Source of the DNA: Sipunculus nudus
Taxonomy: Eukaryota; Annelida; Sipuncula; Golfingiida; Sipunculidae
Direction: 5' to 3'
Length of the DNA stretch: 64,000 bases
Assembly (NCBI GenBank): GCA_026874595.1
Contig: CM049318.1
Coordinates: 4,851,741 to 4,915,740 of the forward strand
The translations under genes and the position numbers were made by a program. Every line of letters starts with the position of its first letter. The first letter of the stretch is position 1. Positions 37,255 to 64,000 of the stretch are shown here, in pieces. The notes beneath the pieces were generated by a model. That model made no database searches. It was not told the origin of the DNA and worked only from the letters and a program-made list of their open reading frames with translations.

Positions 37255-40012
37255 ATGATGATGATGCATTATTTTCAAGTACTTCATGTCTAAACCTGTA
37301 CATCGATTAGGAAAAGGGAAAATTAAGCATGTGTAGTAATAAATTGGAGGTACAAGTGTTATAAACCAATCAATGAAAGGCCCTACCTTTCTATAAAGTC
37401 TGCGACAAGTCTGCGACAAGTCTGCTATGTGGTTTGCGTGTGTGTCGATTTTGTGGTTTTTGGTTATTTCTCCGAGCACTAGGTGAGTAGCTTGAGTAGT
37501 AATTCATGTAGTTAACGGTAAAGGTGTTATAACCTAGTCGGTCCTTGGCCAGGTCAACAAAGGCCCGACTCATTCTATGAAGTCTTCGGCAAATGCGCTG
37601 TGGAATTTGCATGGATGTTGACTTAGTGCTCGGTGGTTTTTAGCTCAGCTGACTATAAGTCATCTGAGCTATAGTCGTGGTCCTTTGTCCATCGGCTGTC
37701 CGTCCGTCCGTCCATTAAACTGGCACATTTGAAACCGTAAGAGCTAGGAATCCAAAATTCGGCATAATGTTAGATGTCCCCAAGATCTCCTACCAAGCTG
37801 AAAACTGGGTCTTTGCGACTTCGGTCCTTTGAGAAATTTAGGAAAAACCTCAATTTTTTATTGAAAACATATTTTCACACTTCAGGACTGCCTAATATCA
37901 AAACCACTCATCAGTTTTTCCTCATATTTACCATAAATATTCCTCTATATTTTTCCTATGTACATGCCAGAATTTAGGTCTGTATTATATAATTTAAAAA
38001 AGTTATGTGCCCAAACATAATGCATTTTGTAAAAAATCAGGAAAGATATTTGATCACTTAACACAAAACATGTTAAAGCTAAGGACTTTTTTTCCAGTAA
38101 TATAACTTTAATTAATAAAAATTAAATTGTATACCCAAAATTAGATCAAAATCTTTTAAATTTTTTAAAATATTAGCAAAAATAAAAAATTGGTACCTTA
38201 AATTTTGCCCAACTTTGACCATGGCACATTTTTTTCCTGTAACTGCTGTGGATTTAATTTTCACAGCATGTTTTTGTTAGCATTTCATCTGTTAACACCA
38301 AAAATTTGAAACCAGTTGATCAAAAACTGTAGATTTTATTCAAGTTTTCAAGCACCATGTCACATATTATTTACATCAAGCTAGTGTTATGCAGTTTGCT
38401 AGAGCTCAGCTCCCCAGCTTCAGCTCTCAGTTCCTAAATTTTGGCATACAGTTAGATGTCTCCAAAATACCTTACCATGCCAAGAATTTGGTCACTAGGA
38501 CTTCATTCCTTTTAGATATTAATGAAAAACTTCATTTTTCCATTAAAAACCCATTTTTACAATTTAAGACTGCCTAATATCAAAACCATTGATCTGACTT
38601 TGATCATATATAATATACATATTTTTCTATACTTTCACTAAGCACATGCTAGAAATGATGTCAGTATTGCGTAAATTTTTTAAGTTATGGGGCCAAACAT
38701 AATGCACTTTGTAAAAAATCAAGAAATATATTTACTCCCTTAACAAGAGGAATCCTGAAGCTAGAGATTTTATGTCAGGGATGTAACATTATTTAATCAA
38801 GATTCAATTAAATACCCAAAATTAGTTCTGAATTTTTCAAATTTTATAAGTTATTAGTATAAATATAAATAAGTACCTTAAATTTTGCCCAAATTGGACC
38901 ATGGCACATTTGTTTCCTGTGAGCACTGTTGATATAATTTTCATATCATGCATACAAAAGGATTTCAGCTTTTTAGTTTAGAAAGCTGAAAGAAAATGGC
39001 CAAAAATTGTCACTTTTATTAATGTTTTTATGAGACCATGTCAAAACCAGACTGTCCGAAGCCCCTCTTCAGTCACCTGTATGTTGACCTTATTGACCTT
39101 TCATCAAATTATGCACGCTTGAGGGAGGCATACACTGGGGCAGCCAGGCAGCTTATGGCCAGCCACAGTTGATCCAGGTGTCCAACCCAACTTATCTAGT
39201 AGTTTTTTTTACCAACAACATAACAAGAAACTATAAATTAATCAATTTTTATTGGTTTTTAATAACAAATTAAAGAAAAATTAATAGAAAAGGAATTTGT
39301 TAGTTGATGAGTAACAGGAAATAAACTTGCAGTTACTGATGATGTAAGAATCTTGTATGGATGGACAGAATGTCAAGTATTCCAAATAACACCTTGCAGT
39401 CACCTATGGTATTTTTCAGTTCACTTTTTTAATTATAACAAAAATAAATCATATTATTCATTACCAATCATTAGGGATCATATGAAGGAAATTAATGATA
39501 GATAAAGATGCAGTTGATAATATTAATCTAGATTCCTAATGTGTTTAGTGTGTTGATTGATATGAAAGTAGTCCAAAGTGAATATATTACATTTATGTTT
39601 TTTTAATATAAATAAAAGTCATAAAACCAGGTACTCATGATCATTATTTAAATTTGTGAAATTTGTTTATTCTGGATTCTCAACATCATTGATTGGCTAA
39701 AACTGAATAAATACCAGACATGGTGCAAATAGTGTGGAAGTGGTTTTGTTAGCGGGGTTTTTATTTTCGCGCTTTTCGTGCGAGAGTGATTTGCGCTAAA
39801 TTAAGAACGCGCGTTATTTCGAACACCCCAGACATGTCCGTGTAGTTCACTTTATTACCGTCAGGTGCCGACACTATTGTAAGTTACAAGTAAAGAGTAA
39901 CAGAGAATCGAATAGACGATTCTGTGTCATATAGATCGTTACTGTTTGATGGGGCAGTGAGAAATTGAACAACACTTTTTATATACAAAATTTATTTTGT
40001 AACACAAAATTA

Positions 40013-40384
40013 ATATATATATATATATATATATACAATAAATATATGTACATATCTGAGTTTCTCTCTTTCTAAGCACATCAGAGTGAATGTATGTATA
40101 ATTCAAAGAAATAAAAACCATGTACATCAGAATGTTATACATATTTACAGTACACCGTGAAGTACAGCTAAAAGAATCAAAAGTATTTTCCATGCTTAAA
40201 ATGAATATATATATATATATATGTATATATACAATAAACATATGTACATATCTGAGTTTCTCTCTCTCTCTAAGCACATCTGAGTGAATGTATGTACAAA
40301 TCACAGAAATAACATACGATGTACATCAAAATGTAATACATATTTAGGGTACACCGTGAAGGATACAGCTAAAAGAATCAAAAG
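40013..40384. repeat. Tandem duplication of about 190 bp inside the pogo-like element
   Basis: Two copies (about 40013-40194 and 40205-40384) share an (AT)n start, ATATGTACATATCTGAGTTT, CT-rich text, CTAAGCACATC, and a shared end with ACACCGTGAAG and CAGCTAAAAGAATCAAAAGT. They lie downstream of the transposase. Confidence 0.75.
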
Positions 40385-40403
40385 TCATCTAATATAAAAA
40401 AAT

Positions 40404-41679
40404 CTAGTCTTCTTTCCTGAGGATTCCAGCCTTTATGAAACCATCTTGAATCACCGATTTCTCTTGATGTACCGCCATCAGCCAGCTGGCATGCAGAGGC
40501 TTGATCACGGCCATTTTCGTGTTCACATTTACTCCCTGAATTTGGCTCTCGTCTTCAATATTCTCAATCTGTGAGGCCACTTGTTCGGAGTACCACTGGT
40601 TGTACCTTGTCTTGAGCGCGGTCTTGTAATCCTTGTTTAGCGATAAATCCAGGGGCTGCAACTTATCTGTACAAGCTTTGGGTACTTTGCAGTATCTGAT
40701 GTTGTTATGATATCTATTAGTTTCTTGATAACTGCGTCAGTCCTGTGTGCTGCCTAAACATCGAAGATGACTAAAGCTGGTTGCTCTGGCTGCTGAATCT
40801 CTCTCCTGACTCTTTCAACATATGGAATGATGATCTTGTCTAGGAAGTGAAGCATCGTCTGCTCATTGCTCCAACTTGGTTGGGAGTTTTCCCAGCATAG
40901 AGTACCTGTGGTGGAAGTAGACTACCCGACTTTGTTACGCTCAGCAGCACTGTCACCTGCCTCTTATCGTCTATACCGTAAATCGGCACCTGCTGTCTGC
41001 CTTTGACTTCCATAGTCCAATTTCCACTTGGTACCAAGTTGCAGCCAGTCTGGTCCCAGTTGATAATCAGATCATCTGGAATGCTCTCTTCTGATGAGTA
41101 TCTGCTGATCTCACTCAACCACTTTGCCTTTATCATGTCAAAATCTGACTGTAGGTGCTTGATTCCTTTTGTGGCTTTCCTCTGGGTGTATCCCATCCGT
41201 TTCAGTAGCGATCTTGCCCATGACTTGGTGATATTGATGTGGCCCCCGTGAGTGACAAGTTGATGACGTGCGAATTTGGTGGTGATACCCTCAGCTGCTG
41301 CCATCACTACTCCTGTGTTGATCGCGGCACCATTCTCACGTGCAGCCTTCACGAAGAGCTGCACTTTCTTGTCCAGGTCACCCAGCTTGCATGGAGCACC
41401 TCTCTGTGATTTTGGCAGACTGTCAGGCTCTTCGGTCCGTTGTCGCTTTAGCTTCAGGTAGCGTGATTTCATGCCACGAACAGTCGATTCGCTCATGCTG
41501 TATTTTCTAGCTGTTTTCATGACGCCGATCTCGATTGCTGATTTTGCGACCGCAAGTCTGATGTTTGCATCGTAGTTCTGGTATTCACCCCGGCGGCACT
41601 TGGCAGGTTGTGATGTAGCTAGCTGTTCGATGTGATCGTTTGCCCGCTTGGAAGACTGCAGTGTTCTCGTCTGACACAC
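40404..41679 (-). pseudogene. Broken DDE-superfamily (pogo-like) transposase
   Basis: Three frames together cover a DDE transposase. The frame 41679-40840 has an N-terminal helix-turn-helix-like part (KTARKYSMSESTVRGMKSRY) and a Tc5/CENP-B-like second DNA-binding region (NITKSWARSLLKRMGY). It then has the first catalytic block IINWDQTG with its aspartate, and the following LPPQVLYAGKTPN. A frameshift near 40870 moves the code to another frame, where the second block reads IFDV-stop-AAHRTD at about 40760. A further shift near 40670 restores the last block LQPLDLSLNK and an 85-codon tail. At least two frameshifts and one nonsense codon make it non-functional. The true start was not determined. 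Confidence 0.85.
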
Positions 41680-42442
41680 AGTCAGGTGGGTCTGGTAATC
41701 CTTCCGTGCGCGGTCCCTTGAGTTATGGCTTCTTCAACCAGGATGTAAGAGTAGTCATGTTGCTCGTAATAAGATTTCATAGCAAGTGATATCTCAGCTG
41801 AAATTCACTCCGATTTATAGTGATTTGTAGAAACAACTGTGAAACAAATAGCCTTTGAAGACCTTTAGAACCCCCCTCCATATGTCTTTGAAGTACGACT
41901 GAGAGCCAGCCACGATTGTTGTCAGCTATGTTTGTTGTTCACACATACGGGATTGCTTCTAGTTAGTACAACAGTTGTTGTAGCTGAGCAATTCTACAAC
42001 TCACTCAGATGTCAAACAGCGTGTCTGGGTGCAGTACCATTGCATCATCAAATGTGATTATTCCCGGTTATTGGGTATTATTTACCCCGTGCAATCACGG
42101 TACTCACTAGCCCGTAGCATGTACGCAGTCACCCGAAGCTTGTTAGGTGGGAGGTAGGTAGCGTTACAAACCTGTCTTTTATATAATCGTTTAAATATTT
42201 TAACAATTTGATAAAAATTTAATTTCCCATATATACTGATGTCCACGAAAATTTCGAACTGCACTAATACTGTAAAATGAAAAATGCGCGAAAATTTAGA
42301 CGCGCCAAATTAACCACTTCCACAGTACTTTGCAAATGTATTTGAATATGAATATGAATCATTATAAAATTTCTCACATAAGAATGGGAATTAAAGTAAA
42401 AATGAAAGTATTTGAATACCAGTGCAAATACTTTCAAAATGT

Positions 42443-42464
42443 ATTCATGAATGCATTCATGAAT
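42443..42464. repeat. 22-bp perfect palindrome in the repeat body
   Basis: Two copies of the self-complementary ATTCATGAAT are separated by GC. The same palindrome is kept at 59313-59334 in the homologous copy. Confidence 0.8.
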
Positions 42465-43259
42465 ATATTCTATAATATTATTTTAATAATCATATCAGTT
42501 ATATTTTATTTTTAAAAAATCATGATTTTCTTATTATTTTTTAATAAAAATTATATTTGGCACAATATTTGTTATTAAATTTTAATAAATAGTTAAACTC
42601 TTTTATTATATGTGCTGCTTATAAGTTATATGGCCAAGTCAAAATCTGTGTTACAATAGCACTCCATTTGTTAATAAAATAAATGAAATCAATCTCTTAC
42701 CTGTCTCCAAAGATACTATCAAAATCATACATAAGCTAAACACCAACAACTCATAATAAAGCTTTTATTTATTACCACACAAAACCAGCATGTGCCTCAT
42801 TTCCAAATCATATTTTTTTATCATATGCAACAGCTGGGCGCCGTGACCCATGGGTCCTTTGTTTTTGCTGTGAGCACTAGGCGAGCAGCTTGAATAATAA
42901 TTTTGGGACAACACACACACATAAGTATAAGTTATTGGTTTACATCACATCACTTATGCAATGGATTTAACTATCATTTAAAATAAAAGTGCATTTATTT
43001 GTGTTATATCAAATGTTAACTTAATATTTATTATGACGGAGGCTTTGTAGTTATTATTATCATAAAAAACTATTATTATTATTGTATATATTGTTATTAT
43101 TATTATTATTATTATTACTAATGCTGTCGTTATTTCAATCGTAGTCTGTTTTTCGGAAGGTCCAGGAACTAGATCTTCAGCAGGCATACAGCCACGACGC
43201 AGGCACATACCACATAAGTTTATAATATCTATTGTAGATAGCATCGATGTTTCAATATA

Positions 43260-43443
43260 CAGTGAAACCTCGTTATGTCGAACTCGCTTAAGTCAAATAC
43301 CCTGCTTAAGTTGAAGTTACTGACTCGATATTCCGGTCAACTCTAGTTAAATTATAACCAAATAAAACCTGCTTGTGTCGAACCTCAGATGTGTCGAAGT
43401 TTTCTGAGGGTCCCTTCGACTTCAACACAACGAGGTTTCACTG
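43260..43443. mobile_element. Tigger-like MITE, 184 bp, TA flanked
   Basis: The left end is CAGTGAAACCTCGTTATGTC and the reverse-complemented right end is CAGTGAAACCTCGTTGTGTT. The inverted repeats match at 21 of 23 positions. TA lies at 43258-43259 and 43444-43445. It has no coding capacity. Confidence 0.85.
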
Positions 43444-43502
43444 TATTATCTTAAAAAAAGCTTTCAGTTCATATAAAATATTGAATGAAAATTGATATGT
43501 AC

Positions 43503-43504
<2 letters not shown>

Positions 43505-43587
<83 letters not shown>
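43505..43587. repeat. (AT)n then (AG)n microsatellite
   Basis: About 20 bp of AT dinucleotides run into about 63 bp of AG dinucleotides. The array adjoins the GC-rich inverted repeat at 43660. Confidence 0.9.
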
Positions 43588-43589
<2 letters not shown>

Positions 43590-43659
43590 ACAAATTATGC
43601 AATGTAAAGCCCTCAAATTGTGTACTATTTATACAGGTTTATGCACTTAGCAACCTAAT

Positions 43660-43850
43660 GAGGAGGCAGAGGCCGATATGGTGGCCTAGTTCTTTCCGCA
43701 GCCGATATGGTTGACTAGACAGAGTTAATACAGGCTTATGGGCCATTGCAGCTGGCGGCTGATATTGCCTCACACTGGGCACCGGCCGCCGATATGGTCC
43801 ATTTGAGGCCGGCGGCCAATATCAACGGCGGCCTATATGTCCCTATACCG
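43660..43850 (-). repeat. GC-rich repeat, second arm of the inverted pair
   Basis: Reverse-complement similarity to 36285-36490, including shared text around GGCCGATATGGTGGCCTAGTT, the GGCCATTGCAGCTGGCGGC block and CCATTTGAGGCCGGCGGCC. The arms are diverged and about 7 kb apart. Confidence 0.62.
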
Positions 43851-44131
43851 GATCGCTCACGTACTGTCTCGACAAGGTTACTACTATGAGTGTATACGGA
43901 TGGACGTTATGATGTTTAGGATTAATGTAATGGAGGAGAGTGCGGAGCGAGTATAGAATCCGGCCTACATCAGAGAAGGTGGAAAATTAATAAAGTTTTT
44001 TGGAATGATTCTGTGTTATTTTCTATGTTCCGTGCCCTCCATTCTCTCACCTTGGTTGTATGTGCAATCTGAAACATGAGATAAATACGTGAAATATTAG
44101 TACATTGAGAACATGCAAAGATGTGATAATA

Positions 44132-44200
44132 CAACGGGATTTGAACCACCAACCGCACGCCCAGAAGCCGTCTGCGTAACCAACTGTGCGACGAAGGCAA
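44132..44200 (-). repeat. tRNA-like sequence, probably a SINE head
   Basis: On the minus strand CGCACAGTTGG fits a tRNA A box with one mismatch just before it, and GGTTCAAATCCC fits a B box, at tRNA-like spacing. The would-be acceptor arms do not pair, so it is not an intact tRNA. A tRNA-derived SINE with an internal RNA polymerase III promoter is the likeliest reading. Confidence 0.42.
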
Positions 44201-44515
44201 GTTGCAAGCGAGAGAAAAGCCAGGAAATTTACGACTATTCAAACTATTGTGAATGAATAACTGCGCAAATGTCCACCAGATGTCGCTGTGTTTCAGGGGT
44301 GGATTCTCAAAGGTGAATAATAGTACATGTAATAACGTGTTTCAGTTGGGGGCTGGCTGCCCCCACACCCCCGCTAAAATTCTGAAATGGTAAATGAGAA
44401 TGTGAAGCAAAATAAAAAAAAGCAGAATGCATAGTAAAAGACAGTAGGAATAAATGAAATGGGGGCTGGTCGCCCCCACACCCCACTGAAGTCACCCCCT
44501 TTGGATTGTGGTGTA

Positions 44516-44523
44516 TGACGTCA
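44516..44523. promoter_or_regulatory. CRE-type site upstream of PRPF40
   Basis: TGACGTCA is a perfect cAMP-response/ATF palindrome. CAACATGGCGAG (about 44549-44560), a YY1/TISU-like motif common at start sites of housekeeping genes, follows. A consensus donor GTAAGT lies near 44780. The ATG there is followed by a stop after six codons. This would be an untranslated first exon of PRPF40, if it is one at all. Confidence 0.27.
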
Positions 44524-46354
44524 GCACAGTTTGTGCACAAGGAAACACAACATGGCGAGACTTAAACAGTGATGGATGGATACGTTAGTTGAAGTTGAGG
44601 TGACAAGAAACAGCAAGTATATGAAGTTCACATATTAAGGACAGGAGTGATTACACTTAAGTTTAAGTTATTGAATATTCTTTGATGGCTTATGGCGATT
44701 ATTAAATGGTTCCAGCCAGTTAAGACCTATTCTTGTCAAATGCAAATGTAGGCCTGATTCTATACTTGGGCCGAGAGTGTAAGTGGCAAATTAAAATAAA
44801 TGGCAAAATTAATATGCAAGTAGCAGTATGACTTCATGCACATCCTATGGTTGTGAGGCTGAAGCCCACTAGTAAGCATGAGATGGCAGGATCAAACCCA
44901 GATAGTGCCGTACAAAGTATTCTTGAGGTTATTCAATGGTATACAGTGGCAGGAGTAAGAAGTGAATTAGAGGAAGTTAAATAGAGAGCTAGATGAGGAC
45001 AGTTTTAGGTATGAATCATTATCACTGCCCAGCCTATAGGAAGGATTCTATTATGGCTCCCATAATTTTATTCAGTAATTTTGAGTTTAAAGTATTTGAT
45101 ATGATATTGAAAGACAGTCCAAATCCAGAACCCATCCAAACAATCATCATAGGCCTGTTTGTTTCAGAATCTACAATTGTGATACAATCACAGTTGTGGG
45201 GATGACATGTACAATTATGCCTTGTAATGGTGAAATGGTAGAAAGCACCTGAAAAACTTTAAAAGTGCTACATATACACATCAAATACATTCTTTTGTGT
45301 CTCTGGTAGTAAAAGGGTCTTTCTGGCAACATTTAATACCACATTCTCACCTTGATATTTTAATTAAATATTATCCCCATAAGATCCTTGTAAGCCAGCC
45401 GTAAATTAAGCATAACAAATTTAATGAACTTGTTGTGAGCAGGACCCCTATTAATGCCCACTTTTTTCAGTTCCAACAGAGATAAGATCAGAGCGGGATT
45501 CCAGTCTAGATCCCTTTGCAACATTAAACATTAGGGCTTGTGGTAAAATTATGTATATGTAGGGCATTAGAGGATTACATTGATGCTACAACCTTCCGAA
45601 GTTTCATAAAACATCCAAAGACAACAAAAAGGTAATTATTTTATGTTGACGCTGGATAAAAAGTCACTTATACAATTCCAAAGGGGTCTCCTACTTGGAA
45701 CCTTACAAGGCATTTTTATAAGGGTCAGTCTCAAGAAGTTGATGAAAGGCAGCAGAGCATATCAGAATAAAGCTTCTTTTGACAAGATGACTGGCCTGTC
45801 AGCGTCCAGCACTTAAGTTTCACATCCAGATCAGGACAGTTATCATGTAATGGCAAACTGCTCAAATCACAGCACAGAGAATTACTTTGCACTTGATAAA
45901 ATGTGATTAACTTGTTGTTTTTCTGTCTGAATGAATGCGACCAAAGAGGAACAATAGCACAAACAGTTTAGCAGAGGTTACTCTTATTAAATAATAGGTC
46001 TTATTGCTACCTCTACATTCCAGCTTCATCAACCTCTTATGACATTAAGATTATTAATCGTAGCCATGTACGAAAAACAAATACCAGCCCAGTGAGCAGT
46101 GCCCAGAACCAATATTCTTACATTTTGTTTTGATTGACAGCTCAGTGTGTTTTGCTCTTTAGTTACTATATAGACATGTAGGCAATAGAATTATGATATT
46201 ATTAGCCTGAATGTATCAGTTGAGATGATGTTCTATTATATATGCTCAAAAAGTTCATACTTCTAAACAACTGATTATCGGTCAATAGAGGTCAACAGAT
46301 TTTTAAAATTTCAACTGATTCCTAACACTAATTACATTACAATTTGTGTTTCAG

Positions 46355-63688
<17,334 letters not shown>

Positions 63689-63954
63689 TGAACAGCAAAC
63701 TGTGTACTTAATAACTAATACATTATTATAATTATATAACATCATTTTTGTAAATTTTGGCAAAGGCTTGGACAAATCAGTAACTCAGAATCGAGGTAAT
63801 AGTGAGCTTTATTGACTTTCATGTTGCAACACTGAGCCTCTTGTTTTTTATCAAATAAATAAAATGACCTGTCTCTTTTTGTCACTACTGCTTGTACCTA
63901 AATTGTATTAAGAATATTTTTGTTCACAGGACCAGATTTTACTTACAGATTTTT

Positions 63955-64000
63955 AGCTCAGCTGACTATAAGTCATCTGAACTATAGTCGTGGTCCATTG
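63955..64000. mobile_element. Helentron-like element, copy 6, cut by the window edge
   Basis: A T-run, then AGCTCAGCTGACT-ATA-AGTCATCTGAACT and the shared TATAGTCGTGGTCCATTG. Only the first 46 bases are inside the window. It lies in the PRPF40 intron after the FF2 exon. Confidence 0.7.

Larger units (their letters stand above)
39732..42325 (-). mobile_element. Pogo-like DNA transposon, 2.6 kb, inactive
   Basis: The ends are inverted repeats: GTGTGGAAGTGGTT (39732-39745) against reverse-complemented CTGTGGAAGTGGTT (42312-42325), with partial similarity further in, including TTTTCGCGC. A TA lies on each side (39730-39731, 42326-42327), the target duplication of the Tc1/mariner/pogo group. Inside is a broken minus-strand transposase. 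Comparison with the homologous repeat at 59188-59189 shows the same flanks joined at a single TA. The insertion is therefore younger than the duplication of the host repeat. Confidence 0.85.
37642..42861. mobile_element. Helentron-like element, copy 3, split by a pogo-like insertion
   Basis: It starts after a T-run with the hairpin AGCTCAGCTGACT, ATA loop, AGTCATCTGAGCT (37642-37670), then CCGTCCGTCCGTCC (37699-37712). Two diverged core monomers follow (about 37750 and about 38440). It ends with CAGCTGGGCG, the palindrome GACCCATGGGTC (42845-42856) and CTTTG-TTTTT. About 2.6 kb belongs to the element; 39732-42325 is a nested DNA transposon. The copy at 57100-59706 matches it on both sides of that insertion. 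Confidence 0.66.
42862..46354. other. Repeats and presumed PRPF40 5' region
   Basis: No further protein gene is seen. The stretch holds a (TTA)n array (about 43078-43117), a MITE, (AT)n/(AG)n arrays (43505-43587), the second arm of the GC-rich inverted repeat, a tRNA-like sequence, two GGGGGC/GCCCCC hairpins, and a possible promoter for PRPF40. Confidence 0.45.

Overview
The window looks like nuclear DNA of a lophotrochozoan, most probably a bivalve mollusc. It is A+T-rich. Genes are split by long introns with canonical GT-AG sites, and CT, AT and poly-C microsatellites are everywhere. Several repeat families have the layout known from bivalves: tandem core repeats, a (CCGT)n/(ACGG)n microsatellite and a terminal hairpin. 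The species call is inference.

Three genes can be supported. (1) An intronless coding exon for a rhodopsin-like peptide-type GPCR lies at 10652-11764 (+). (2) A five-exon gene at 22416-32248 (-) encodes a 337-residue protein with a long acidic, probably disordered N-terminus and four membrane helices. I do not recognise its family. All four exon junctions keep frame. (3) The 5' part of a PRPF40 (Prp40 pre-mRNA processing factor) gene runs from 46355 (+) off the right edge. Thirteen exons encode a proline-rich N-terminus, two WW domains, a linker, FF1 and FF2.

The rest is mostly repeats. The dominant family starts after a run of T with a 29-30 nt hairpin, then (CCGT)n, then 650-680 bp or 130-140 bp internal repeats. 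It ends with the palindrome GACCCATGGGTC followed by an xTTG-oligo(T) end. Copies are at 13073-15501, 29038-30170 (reverse), 37642-42861, 50996-55341, 57100-about 59706 and from 63955 off the edge; three of these lie in PRPF40 introns. A second family (51598-53645) is inserted inside the fourth copy, and a third (52588-53259) inside that one. Both insertions fall within oligo-T tracts. This architecture fits Helentron-associated non-autonomous elements ('pearl'-like).

Other mobile DNA includes a 2.6 kb pogo-like transposon with terminal inverted repeats, TA duplications and a broken transposase (39732-42325). It sits in one copy of the dominant repeat, and the unoccupied site is visible in the copy at 59188. 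There are two TA-flanked MITEs (18902-19003, 43260-43443), a fold-back element (17963-18282), and a GC-rich repeat present as an inverted pair (36285 and 43660). A type I hammerhead self-cleaving ribozyme lies at 4143-4217, with all conserved core bases and a plausible stem I.

Outside these features I see no convincing genes. The isolated short open frames in 1-10500, 32400-37600 and most of 11800-22400 lack splice context or recognisable domains.
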